Positions 1 through 7,591 of a stretch of DNA of 47,265 nucleotides are shown one piece after another. The first letter of the stretch is position 1; the number at the start of each line of letters is the position of its first letter. Origin of the DNA: Candidatus Saccharimonadota bacterium (GTDB lineage: Bacteria > Patescibacteriota > Saccharimonadia > Saccharimonadales > UBA10212); assembly GCA_028288985.1 (NCBI GenBank), contig JAQGHE010000051.1, forward strand, positions 1-47,265, read 5' to 3'. The notes under the pieces were generated by a model. The model worked only from the letters and a program-made list of their open reading frames with translations. It was not told where the DNA came from and did not search any database. Position numbers and translations under genes: made by a program.

Positions 1-1369
1 CTCCAACGTAAAGCCCGGCTTTATAGCCATTGACTTTAGCCAGCGAGACCGCAGTATTAGTAGCAATATCCGACTTGAAGGTAGAGGCATAAACAGCCGC
101 CAAAATTGCCAAGCCCAGCGCACCGCCGATCTGCTGAGAGGTGTTAAGAACGCCCGAGGCCAATCCCGAAAAATGTTTAGGAACACCTGAAGTGGCAGCC
201 AGAGTCATTGATATGAACGACAGTCCCATCCCAAACGCCACGACGACCAAACCCGGAAAAACATTGTGCAAGTAGTTGCCATGGACCTTCATGGTGGAGG
301 CGATCGTAAACAGGCCGATGCTCAATATAACCGGTCCAGCCACCAAAAAGGGCTTATAGCCGATTTTGTTTACTAAGTTAGATACGATGCCGGATGTAAT
401 CGCGATAACGAAGGTTACCGGCAGGAAGGATAGCCCTGATTTTATAGGTGAGTACCCCAGAACCGTTTGGATGTAGAGAGTCATGAAGAAGAACATAGAA
501 AACAAAGTGCAGGCAATTGCCAGAGCCGTAAGATTGCCGCCAGAAACATTACGGATTTTGAAGATCCTTAAGTTGAGAAGCGGCTGGTCGGTACGCCGTT
601 CGCGAATGATGAAAGCGGCCATTAAAGCAACACTAAGGATCAGGAATCCGACTACAGTAGTTGAACCCCAGCCGGCGTTAGGTGCCTTTGACAGGCCGTA
701 GACCAAGGCCATTAAGCCGGCCGTGGCGGTTACGGCACCAGGTAAATCGAGCTTCATTTTCTTATTCTCTTCACCGATGTGGTGCGGTAGTAGGCGAGTT
801 GCGGCCAGCACAACAAGAATACCGACGGGTACGTTTACGAAGAAGTTCCAGCGCCAATCCAGATACTGGGTCAGAACCCCGCCAAGCAGTACTCCTACGG
901 CTGCCCCACCGGCTGAAACCGCAGCCCATACTCCCAGGGCAGTGTTGCGCTCCTTACCTTCATCGAATTCAGTTAATAAGATCGAAAGAGCCACCGGAGA
1001 CATAATAGCTCCTGTTAAGCCCTGTATAGCGCGAGTAACAATCAGCATTGTGTCGGATTGGGCCAAACCGCAAGCTAGCGATGCCAGAGCGAAAGCCGTG
1101 ACGGAGCCTATAAAAAGCTTTCTTCGCCCATACAAGTCAGCCGCCCGGCCTCCTAGCAGCAGAAATCCGCCGAATGTCAGTGTATAGGCAGTTACTACCC
1201 ACTGGAGATTACTGGGGGCAAAATGCAGGTCACGAGCGATTGACGGCAAGGCCACATTAACGATGGCAACATCCAGTACGACCATAAACTGGGCCAGAGC
1301 CAGCAGCGCCAATATCACCCACTTATTCTCCGCGTGTCTTGATAATTCTCTCTTGGCGTTTGCAACCAT
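1..1369 (-). CDS. MFS transporter, DHA2 (EmrB/QacA-like) drug exporter, partial
   Basis: Proton-driven multidrug or solute exporter of the 14-helix DHA2 branch of the major facilitator superfamily, in the cytoplasmic membrane. The reading frame is open from an ATG at 1369 down to the window edge, about 456 residues without a stop, so the C-terminus is missing. Visible signatures are the TM1 motif L-D-x-x-I-V-N-V-A-L-P (residues 32-42), motif A G-G-R-A-A-D-L-Y-G-R-R-K (73-84) and the motif-C-like glycine run G-G-A-A-V-G-V-L-L-G-G followed by W-R-W-N-F-F-V-N-V-P-V-G, typical of EmrB/QacA proteins. The start is preceded by GGGGGATTTG on the minus strand. Forward-strand open frames over 483-1187 are shadows of this gene. 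The substrate cannot be predicted. Confidence 0.93.
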   Translation of the reverse strand, partial: MVANAKRELSRHAENKWVILALLALAQFMVVLDVAIVNVALPSIARDLHFAPSNLQWVVTAYTLTFGGFLLLGGRAADLYGRRKLFIGSVTAFALASLACGLAQSDTMLIVTRAIQGLTGAIMSPVALSILLTEFDEGKERNTALGVWAAVSAGGAAVGVLLGGVLTQYLDWRWNFFVNVPVGILVVLAATRLLPHHIGEENKKMKLDLPGAVTATAGLMALVYGLSKAPNAGWGSTTVVGFLILSVALMAAFIIRERRTDQPLLNLRIFKIRNVSGGNLTALAIACTLFSMFFFMTLYIQTVLGYSPIKSGLSFLPVTFVIAITSGIVSNLVNKIGYKPFLVAGPVILSIGLFTIASTMKVHGNYLHNVFPGLVVVAFGMGLSFISMTLAATSGVPKHFSGLASGVLNTSQQIGGALGLAILAAVYASTFKSDIATNTAVSLAKVNGYKAGLYVG

Positions 1370-1487
1370 TAAACAAATCCCCCGATTTTACACCCTGTAG
1401 TTAAGGATTTATCTTAGTCTAAAATTATCAAAACGACAATAAAATTCGCCTAGCATGAGCATTTTAGGTTAAAATCTAAGCAATAAC

Positions 1488-2663
1488 ATGAAAAAACAAA
1501 AGGTCGTAATCGTAGGCGGAGGGTTCGGCGGAATTAAAACGGCGCTGGAATTGGCCGGCAAACCGGGGTTTTCGGTAACGCTGATATCGGACTGCGACGA
1601 GTTTCGATATTACCCAACCCTTTATCTAGCGGCTACCGGCGGCAAGCGCGCCGCTTCAAGTATCCCTATGGCTGAAATATTCAGCAATAAAAATATCGCA
1701 GTGGTCCGCGATTCCATCAAGAGCATTGATCGCAAAAGTAAAACCGTACGCGGAAAATCAAAGTACGAGTACGACTTTTTAGTACTGGCCCTCGGCGTAG
1801 TCACCAATTACTTCGGCATCAAAGGTCTGCCAGAGCTGTCATATGGGATCAAATCCATGGAGGATGCTCACGAGCTTCGGGACCACATCCATAAACAACT
1901 GGTGGACGATAAAAAACCTGATCTTAATTATGTAATCATCGGTGGCGGCCCCACCGGTGTAGAGTTGGCAGCCGCCCTGCCCCATTACATCCGTCACATC
2001 ATGGCCTCCCACGGACTTCATAAAAGCCGGGTCAACATCGACCTGGTTGAAGCCGCACCCCGGCTGATGCCGCGTATGCCAAAACCCTACAGCAAAGCAG
2101 TGGCCAAACGTCTGCGGCAGCTGGGCGTCAAACTTTATCTTGGCGAAACGGTACGATCCGAAACCACTGATGGTCTGTATTTCAGCGAGGGCAACCTTAA
2201 AAGCAAGACCGTTGTCTGGACGGCCGGCGTCACCAATCATCCATTTTTCTCCGACAATGACTTCGCCGTTAACGACCGCGGAAAAGTAGTCGTTGATGAA
2301 TTTTTGGCAGCCGAGGATTACATTTACGTCATAGGCGATAATGCCGATACGCCATTTTCCGGCATGGCCCAGACTGCTATCCACGACGCTAAGTTTGTAG
2401 CCGATAACCTCGGCCGCTTACGCGCCGGCAGGCGGCTCAGATCCTACAAACCGGCCCAACCGGCTTACGCTACACCCGTCGGTCCAAGCTGGGCGGCGCT
2501 ACTTTGGGGGCGAATCCATACTTTCGGCTGGTTGGGTTGGGTTCTTCGTTCTGCGGCTGACTTTATAGGTTATCGTGATTTCGAGTCGCCTATAAAAGCC
2601 AGTAAGCATTGGACAGCCGGTTTCGGGGAAGAAAAAAACTGCCTGGTCTGTTCCGGCTCATAA
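1488..2663 (+). CDS. NAD(P)/FAD-dependent oxidoreductase, type II NADH dehydrogenase-like
   Basis: Flavoprotein of the NDH-2/sulfide:quinone reductase family, expected to oxidise NADH and reduce a quinone or other membrane acceptor. The FAD dinucleotide fold G-G-G-F-G-G is at residues 10-15, the second (NAD) fold I-I-G-G-G-P-T-G-V-E-L at 150-160, and the FAD-binding Y-V-I-G-D near 280. Length (391 aa) fits NDH-2, but the C-terminus ends in a C-x-x-C pair (C385, C388) rather than a clear amphipathic membrane anchor. A -10-like TAAAAT lies 12 nt before the ATG and no strong Shine-Dalgarno is visible. The RnfD-FNR fusion gene follows after 46 bp on the same strand, suggesting a shared redox role. 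Exact acceptor unknown. Confidence 0.88.
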   Translation: MKKQKVVIVGGGFGGIKTALELAGKPGFSVTLISDCDEFRYYPTLYLAATGGKRAASSIPMAEIFSNKNIAVVRDSIKSIDRKSKTVRGKSKYEYDFLVLALGVVTNYFGIKGLPELSYGIKSMEDAHELRDHIHKQLVDDKKPDLNYVIIGGGPTGVELAAALPHYIRHIMASHGLHKSRVNIDLVEAAPRLMPRMPKPYSKAVAKRLRQLGVKLYLGETVRSETTDGLYFSEGNLKSKTVVWTAGVTNHPFFSDNDFAVNDRGKVVVDEFLAAEDYIYVIGDNADTPFSGMAQTAIHDAKFVADNLGRLRAGRRLRSYKPAQPAYATPVGPSWAALLWGRIHTFGWLGWVLRSAADFIGYRDFESPIKASKHWTAGFGEEKNCLVCSGS

Positions 2664-2709
2664 AAAACTAAGCGATTCTTAAGTCTTAGACTGATATATT
2701 GGGGGTTAC

Positions 2710-4233
2710 GTGAAACAAGTTTCTCTACAACTGCAGCGCCTTGGGGACGCGCTGGATTCAAGCCTGGACCGTTTAACGACTTATCGGCTGGTACTTTATT
2801 TACTATGCCTCTACCTGCTGGCCGCAGTGGCTCTGAGTCTTGGGCACCAAATCGGCTTCAGCGCCGTCGATATTATCGGTTCCTTTGTCTGGCTGCTGGC
2901 CATCAGCCGTTTGTCCAACTGGCTTTTCGCGAAACTTTTCAAGGTACCCTATAACCACGAATCAGACCTTATAACAGCCCTGATCTTGTCCTTGATTTTA
3001 ACGCCGGCCGGTACCTTGCACGATTATCTGATCCTGGGTGCCGCAGCCGTCGTCGCCCAACTATCTAAATATGTACTTTCTGTCCGCGGACGCCACATTT
3101 TTAACCCGGCAGCCCTCGGCGCCTTCGTGTCCGGCGTCGTCTTTCATAGCTACGCCAGCTGGTGGATAGGCACCCGAGCCGTAGCACCGCTGCTCATCAT
3201 CGGCGCCGTTCTGATACTGCGCAAAATGAAGCGTTTCCAGATGGCCGGGCTGTTTATTCTTATCGCTCTGGCTTACCTGATTTTCCATGCTCCGGCCGGC
3301 TCGCTGAGCCAATTTATCCAGATAGGACTGTTAAGTTCACCCCTGATTTTCTTCGCCTCGATAATGCTGACGGAGCCACTCACCTCGCCAACTAAATTCA
3401 GATCCAGCCTTTACTATGCGGCTCTGGTTGGCATTCTCTACGCCATAATCGCGCTGCGTTTTTCGCCGGAAGAGGCCCTGCTGGCAGGTAATATCCTGGT
3501 CTTCATACTTAACCCCAACCGCAGCCTGCTGCTTAACTTTGTTCGTCAGCAAAAAGAAGCCGAGGGGATATACAGCTATCACTTCCACGCGCCCAAGAAG
3601 CTTAACTTCAAACCCGGGCAATATATGGAGTGGACCTTGCCGGGCGTACATCTTGACGCCCGCGGCAACCGGCGCTACCTGACCATAGCCTCTTCTCCCA
3701 CCGAAGAATCGATAATGTTCACTATTAAGATGCCTGTCCGACCCAGCAGTTTTAAAAGCAGTTTATCGAAGCTGAAGCACGGGGAAGTTGTGCTGGCCGC
3801 CCAATTGGCCGGCTCCTTTACGCTCCCCAAAGATCCGGCTGCCAAGCTGGCGTTTATTGCCGGCGGCGTTGGCATTACGCCGTTTCATAGCATGGCCAGA
3901 TATCTGATAGACAAGCAGGAGCAGCGTGACATCAATCTGTTTTATTTCGTCAACTCACCTGCTGAGATTGCCTACCAAAAAGCCTTCGATCTGGCCGAGG
4001 GAGTCGGATTTAAGAATTACTATGTGGTCCGCGATGCGCCAGAAAATTGGACCGGCTTATCCGGCTTGGCCAGCAAAGAACTATTCAGGAAGAATACGCC
4101 TGATTTTGATAAGCGCATGTTTTATATATCCGGCCCCCAGGGCTTTGTGGCCGCCGTCCATCAGATGCTGCTGGAACTGGGCGTAGCCCCGGATAAAATC
4201 ATCACCGATTTCTTCCCCGGTTACAATTCCTAG
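2710..4233 (+). CDS. RnfD/NqrB-like membrane domain fused to FAD/NAD(P)H reductase
   Basis: Two-domain membrane oxidoreductase. Residues 1 to about 270 are a bundle of roughly eight hydrophobic helices of the RnfD/NqrB family (F-N-P-A-A-L-G near residue 135; M-L-T-E-P-L-T-S-P before the last helices). Residues 275-507 form a ferredoxin-NADP reductase-like domain: R-R-Y-L-T-I-A-S-S (FAD) near 320, G-G-V-G-I-T-P-F (NAD pyrophosphate) near 385 and S-G-P-Q-G-F near 475. It should move electrons from cytosolic NAD(P)H into the membrane. The long loop that carries the flavinylated S-x-A-T threonine in RnfD is absent. Start is GTG at 2710 after GGGGGTTAC, with TATATT 9 nt upstream. Convergent with apbE. 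Confidence 0.88.
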   Translation: MKQVSLQLQRLGDALDSSLDRLTTYRLVLYLLCLYLLAAVALSLGHQIGFSAVDIIGSFVWLLAISRLSNWLFAKLFKVPYNHESDLITALILSLILTPAGTLHDYLILGAAAVVAQLSKYVLSVRGRHIFNPAALGAFVSGVVFHSYASWWIGTRAVAPLLIIGAVLILRKMKRFQMAGLFILIALAYLIFHAPAGSLSQFIQIGLLSSPLIFFASIMLTEPLTSPTKFRSSLYYAALVGILYAIIALRFSPEEALLAGNILVFILNPNRSLLLNFVRQQKEAEGIYSYHFHAPKKLNFKPGQYMEWTLPGVHLDARGNRRYLTIASSPTEESIMFTIKMPVRPSSFKSSLSKLKHGEVVLAAQLAGSFTLPKDPAAKLAFIAGGVGITPFHSMARYLIDKQEQRDINLFYFVNSPAEIAYQKAFDLAEGVGFKNYYVVRDAPENWTGLSGLASKELFRKNTPDFDKRMFYISGPQGFVAAVHQMLLELGVAPDKIITDFFPGYNS

Positions 4234-4246
4234 CCCTATATAGTCG

Positions 4247-4984
4247 TTACAATTTAGTATTTAGTAAAGATGTCATGCCGGATGTAGCCAAGGCTTTGCC
4301 GGCTTTATCTACCGCTAAGGCTTCGTAGCCCGGCTGGTCCTCGATAAAACTTAACCCGGCAGTGCCCATTGCGAAAGCGGCGGTGGCAAAAACGTCAGCG
4401 CGGATAATATCCGGACCGGCCACGGTAATGCCCAGCAGCTCGTTTGCCGGGTTGCCGGTCTTGGGGTTGATAACGTGGTCCCCCCTCTCATAAATGCCGC
4501 TGGTGGCTACGGCGATATCTTTGGCGCTAATCCTACCAAGGATAGATTGCTTATCCAGGGGGTTCTGCAACCCTATACCCCAAACTTTACCGGAGTCGCT
4601 CCTAGCCTTGATGTCGCCCCCGATGCCGACACAGTATGTGGTGTAGCCATTTTTCTCCAAAAGAGCGCCGACTTCAGAGATCGCCCACCCCTTCACGTAG
4701 CCCGTGGGGTCAAACTCTCCCGCGAACCAGGCGCTAAAGTAACCGCCTGTGATCTTCTCCATCTCCAGGCAGGCGCGCATTATTTTACGAACCTCGTGGC
4801 TTAACTCCTGCTCGCGTAGTTCCCCGCGCCGGAATCTGGAGATCTCAGATTTACTCTTATAAGTGCTGAATTTACGGTCAATTTTTTGCAACCGGGAAAA
4901 GACCTTCTGTATAAATTGCGTGTCCGTAAGTCCGGGTACATCAATGCTTACGCCCGTGCCCATTACGATTTGGTTGGCGCGCAT
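4247..4984 (-). CDS. apbE: ApbE-family FAD:protein FMN transferase
   Basis: Transfers FMN from FAD to a threonine of flavin-carrier proteins. Family motifs seen: F-D-P-T-G-Y-V-K-G-W-A (91-101), G-G-D (122-124), H-V-I-N-P-K-T-G (170-177) and the metal/FAD site A-D-V-F-A-T-A-A-F (196-204). At 245 aa it is shorter than typical secreted ApbE because it has no signal peptide or lipobox: it begins M-R-A-N-Q-I-V directly in the catalytic domain. The start is fixed by an in-frame TAA three codons upstream and an AAAGGT just before ATG. It lies 53 bp downstream of the FMN-binding protein gene on the same strand, its probable substrate. Lack of an export signal is odd (see findings). Confidence 0.92.
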   Translation of the reverse strand: MRANQIVMGTGVSIDVPGLTDTQFIQKVFSRLQKIDRKFSTYKSKSEISRFRRGELREQELSHEVRKIMRACLEMEKITGGYFSAWFAGEFDPTGYVKGWAISEVGALLEKNGYTTYCVGIGGDIKARSDSGKVWGIGLQNPLDKQSILGRISAKDIAVATSGIYERGDHVINPKTGNPANELLGITVAGPDIIRADVFATAAFAMGTAGLSFIEDQPGYEALAVDKAGKALATSGMTSLLNTKL

Positions 4985-5037
4985 ACCTTTATTTTAAGGT
5001 TATTTTCAAAATAGCGATAGAGGTAAGCGGTTTGGCT

Positions 5038-5478
5038 TTAAGAGGCCGCCTTATCCAGAGCCGCCTGCAGGGATTCTTCAAACCCGTAAGTAGTGCTGGT
5101 CGCGCCTGAGACAAAGTCTATATGCGCGCTTTGGGCGGCAATGGCATTCTGTTTCAGCTGGGGTCCGGCGGAGGCACTTATCTGCTTTGATTCTCCCTCT
5201 GCGAAAGGCATTTGCAATAAGTTTACAGTCGTTATTTTGCCAGCGCTAACAACGGCCGACACCTGAACCGGGCCGTACGGGGTTTGGGCAGTATTGCCGG
5301 TAAAGGTGCCGTCTTTATAATTGCCCGGGCTGGCTGCAGTAGTCGTCCCGGTACTGCTCGTATTTGTTGGCGCGCCGGTTTGGCCTGCTTGGCTAGCGGG
5401 CTTTTTGTTGACCTGTAACCCCAAAAGTCCCAGGATGGCTACGGCAATTACGATTACGACGGCCTTTTTCATATCCAT
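5038..5478 (-). CDS. Membrane-anchored FMN-binding domain protein (flavinylated carrier)
   Basis: Small electron carrier (146 aa). An N-terminal hydrophobic anchor (residues 6-22) is followed by a Ser/Thr/Ala/Gly-rich linker (27-52) and an FMN_bind domain (about 53-143). The motif D-F-V-S-G-A-T-S (121-128) matches the ApbE target consensus, with T127 the expected site of covalent FMN. The tethered domain is probably outside the membrane, as in RnfG/NqrC and Gram-positive extracellular electron-transfer proteins. It is the first gene of a two-gene minus-strand unit with apbE. The single FMN_bind domain and short length suggest a minimal terminal carrier for the RnfD-FNR protein encoded next door; that partnership is inferred from proximity. 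Confidence 0.92.
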   Translation of the reverse strand: MDMKKAVVIVIAVAILGLLGLQVNKKPASQAGQTGAPTNTSSTGTTTAASPGNYKDGTFTGNTAQTPYGPVQVSAVVSAGKITTVNLLQMPFAEGESKQISASAGPQLKQNAIAAQSAHIDFVSGATSTTYGFEESLQAALDKAAS

Positions 5479-5714
5479 ATCAGTTTATCAGACGCTTTCT
5501 GAGCTTTAGCTTAAAAATTCCGCATTTATGTGCAGCGCAAGCCGCCGCCGCAATCAGGTGTAGTTTGGATGCAGTGCAAGGAAGATCGGGGCCCCTGCAA
5601 AACCTGTTTTGTGGGGTGGCAAGAAACGAGCAGCGGACCGAGCTGTATTTAAATACTGTGAGGGAGCAGCGGAGTTTCTGACATAGCAATGCGCCAAAAT
5701 ACGTCTGATTATAC
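5479..5714. other. Gene-free segment with short palindromes
   Basis: I see no credible gene here; the open frames present are Cys-rich and lack family features or ribosome sites. The segment contains a 12-bp perfect palindrome GTATTTAAATAC (5645-5656) flanked on both sides by GAGCAGCGGA-type repeats, and an imperfect hairpin built on GCAAAAC/GTTTTG near 5595-5617. It could be a decayed repeat element or an extended 3' region of the small RNA locus that terminates at 5715. Confidence 0.4.
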
Positions 5715-5821
5715 AAAAAAAGACCCCGAGGGGTCTCTTCTCGCCGGAAGTTCTCTCCGAAGAGAGGACTTCCTCGACGCAGTCATCTCTGACTTTTGCC
5801 GATTGCCACCTCACAGTGGCT
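5715..5821 (-). ncRNA. Predicted small RNA, copy 1
   Basis: Predicted transcript of about 107 nt on the minus strand. It has its own promoter (TTGACG at 5852-5857, 17-bp spacer, TATATT at 5829-5834), a 5' hairpin GCCAC-TGTGAG-GTGGC (5805-5820), a 12-bp middle hairpin with a TTCG loop and one mismatch (GGAAGTCCTCTC/GAGAGAACTTCC) and a rho-independent terminator AGACCCC-GA-GGGGTCT plus T7 (5715-5736). A 34-nt block covering the -10 box to the end of the first hairpin (5804-5837) is identical to 12429-12462, where a second copy lies on the other strand. No open frame of useful length. The downstream halves differ in sequence but keep hairpin-hairpin-terminator order, so this looks like a family of regulatory RNAs. 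Function unknown. Confidence 0.72.
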
Positions 5822-5828
5822 AAGTACC

Positions 5829-5857
5829 AATATAGACCTAAGGCTATTTGCCGTCAA
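5829..5857 (-). promoter_or_regulatory. Promoter of small RNA copy 1
   Basis: TTGACG (5852-5857) and TATATT (5829-5834) with exactly 17 bp between them on the minus strand. The second small RNA locus has the same arrangement and an identical -10 region. Confidence 0.75.
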
Positions 5858-5886
5858 CATATTTTTTCGGCAAATTTTCAGTGGAA

Positions 5887-5945
5887 TATGCACATGTTTA
5901 TTTAACAGATAACCCCCTGTGGGTATGCTGTGGAGAAGCCTGTGG
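5887..5945 (-). promoter_or_regulatory. Phased DnaA-box-like array upstream of small RNA copy 1
   Basis: On the minus strand three CCACAG cores begin at 5945, 5933 and 5922 (12- and 11-bp steps), followed by GGTTATCTGTTAA (5902-5914) and TGTGCATA (5887-5894). Several boxes are one mismatch from the DnaA box TTATCCACA, for example TCATCCACA and TTCTCCACA. Order and spacing match the copy at 12315-12380. The array overlaps the end of the helicase gene region and ends 30 bp before the -35 box. Confidence 0.55.
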
Positions 5946-5954
5946 ATGAGTCAG

Positions 5955-7151
5955 CTAACCTTTGTCGACGAAGGTCAAAGCGTACCCGGCCTGTCCAGCT
6001 CTTCCGGCCCGGCCGATGCGGTGTACATAGTCATCATACGTCTGAGGCACGTCGTAGTTTATGACGTGGGTGATGTCTTTAACGTCAATGCCGCGGGCAG
6101 CTACATCGGTAGCTACTAGTACCTTGATCTGATTGTCGCGGAAGCTGTCCAGAGCGCGCTTGCGCTGGCCCTGGCTTTTATCGCCGTGCATGGACTCGGA
6201 TTTAAACCCGCGGGCACGAAGTTCGCGGCTTAGGCGTTCAACACCGTGTTTTGTTTTGCCAAAAATCAGGGTTTTTTGAACGTTCGGTTGGATCAGGACA
6301 TTATGCAGCGAGTCAATTTTATCGACGTTACCGGAAAAGCGCACTACGTCCTGGTGAACGTTTTGGCTGGTCTCGGCTACCTTAACGTTAACTGTTACGG
6401 CATCGCGGGAAAAAGTATCTATTAAGGCATTTATCTCAGGGCTCATAGTGGCGCTGAAGAAAAAGGCTTGGTGTTCGGTTGGCAGCTTTTCCAGGATGAA
6501 ACGGACATCGTTAATGAAGCCCATGTCCAGCATGCGGTCAACTTCGTCCAGAACTACCATTCCACAATGGCTCAGATCAAGCGTGTGCTGATTTAAGTGG
6601 TCCTTGATGCGTCCGGGGGTACCGATTATCAGGCGGGAGCCGTCTTTCAGGTCCCTCTTTTGGCGTCCCAGCGGCATCCCACCGATTAGAACGGCGGCGG
6701 ATAGGCCGCTGTTTTTGGCTAAGATTCGGCACTGTTCCTCGATCTGGATAGCCAGTTCGCGGGTTGGCGCTATTACTAAAGCCTGAGAGCTTGGGTTGCG
6801 CATAAGCGTGTTTAGAATCGGCAGCGCGAAGGCGGCCGTCTTGCCGGTACCGGTATTAGCGATACCAACTACGTTCTGCCCGGCCAACCCCAGAGTGATA
6901 GTTTTATCCTGGATTTCGGATGGCACGGTATAGCCTTTATTGGTCACGTTGCTTTTTAGCAGTGGGTGCATCTCAAAATCGGCAAAATTGTGCTTCGGCT
7001 CGTAGCCGACAGTACTGACCGGAGCGGCAGCTTTAATAAAGCGCGACGGGTCAATAGTTTGTTTAGCGTTTTTACGATTGCGGCGGTTAGAGCCACTAAA
7101 GCTTTGCACGCCTGGGCGGCTTGGGCCGCGCCGGTAAGTGTTTTTATACAT
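5955..7151 (-). CDS. DEAD-box ATP-dependent RNA helicase
   Basis: ATP-dependent RNA unwinding, probably in ribosome assembly, RNA decay or cold adaptation. Motifs in order: Walker A A-N-T-G-T-G-K-T (98-105), P-T-R-E-L (129-133), T-P-G-R (178-181), motif II D-E-V-D (202-205), S-A-T (233-235) and H-R-I-G-R-A-G-R near 376-383. The second residue pair of motif II is V-D instead of A-D, a conservative variant. A basic Arg-rich N-terminal extension (about 45 aa) precedes the Q-motif region (V-P-S-E-I-Q), and there is almost no C-terminal tail after motif VI. ATG at 7151 is preceded by AAAGGATTC about 10 nt upstream. A small RNA locus lies directly downstream on the same strand. Confidence 0.93.
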   Translation of the reverse strand: MYKNTYRRGPSRPGVQSFSGSNRRNRKNAKQTIDPSRFIKAAAPVSTVGYEPKHNFADFEMHPLLKSNVTNKGYTVPSEIQDKTITLGLAGQNVVGIANTGTGKTAAFALPILNTLMRNPSSQALVIAPTRELAIQIEEQCRILAKNSGLSAAVLIGGMPLGRQKRDLKDGSRLIIGTPGRIKDHLNQHTLDLSHCGMVVLDEVDRMLDMGFINDVRFILEKLPTEHQAFFFSATMSPEINALIDTFSRDAVTVNVKVAETSQNVHQDVVRFSGNVDKIDSLHNVLIQPNVQKTLIFGKTKHGVERLSRELRARGFKSESMHGDKSQGQRKRALDSFRDNQIKVLVATDVAARGIDVKDITHVINYDVPQTYDDYVHRIGRAGRAGQAGYALTFVDKG

Positions 7152-7342
7152 TAAAAAAGAATCCTTTCGTTTATGGTGTTTAACTCGATTGCTTAATTGA
7201 AGCCTGAGTTAAAATCTGCATAAACCCGGATTCATTCGAAACAATATTTATATTTTAACACAAGGATTATAAAAATACAACCCGTGGCGGCATATTCGCA
7301 GTAGTTCTTGTAGCGGCTGGTGCTTTGGCCTTATAAAGAGCA

Positions 7343-7370
7343 GAGGCGGGTAAGAAACCCGCCTCTTTTT
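7343..7370 (+). terminator. Rho-independent terminator
   Basis: GAGGCGGG (7343-7350) pairs with CCCGCCTC (7358-7365), followed by five T. It does not follow a recognised gene on the plus strand, hinting at a small unrecognised transcript starting near 7250. Confidence 0.7.
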
Positions 7371-7483
7371 GTGAGGTGTACTTTTGGCTTTTTGTGTAGC
7401 CTCTTTAAGCATAAACCCAATGACCCCTGTAGTCAAGGGTAAAGTAGTTTTTCCTTAACAGAGGTAGCAGGATGTACTGATAG

Positions 7484-7513
7484 TATTGCTTTTTTATAAT
7501 ACTTATGTTAAAA
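7484..7513 (+). promoter_or_regulatory. Promoter for the secreted protein at 7592
   Basis: TTGCTT (7484-7489), 17-bp spacer and TAAAAT (7508-7513) preceded by the extended -10 dinucleotide TG. The predicted leader is about 70 nt and GC-rich, with a possible hairpin GCTCCCAccCGGGAGC before the Shine-Dalgarno AAGGAG. Confidence 0.55.
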
Positions 7514-7591
7514 TAGGCGTTATCTCTGGTGGTTGAGGCTTAAACGCTCCCACCCGGGAGCACCTCACTACCTCCGTCTTGAAGGAGTCCG

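Larger units (their letters stand above)
7152..7591. other. Intergenic region with terminator and promoter
   Basis: 440 bp with no supported gene. It contains the helicase ribosome site, a rho-independent terminator (7343-7370) and the promoter of the following secreted-protein gene (7484-7513). Upstream of the terminator a short frame ending at TAA near 7334 encodes a hydrophobic run G-G-I-F-A-V-V-L-V-A-A-G-A-L-A-L but has no start codon, so it may be a gene remnant. Confidence 0.5.

Noticed and set aside
483..1187. Three forward-strand open frames
   Set aside because: They lie antisense to a continuous minus-strand MFS frame with clear family motifs and are shadows.
5480..5814. Cys-rich minus-strand open frames as genes
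   Set aside because: They overlap the small RNA and its terminator, lack ribosome sites and show no domain features.
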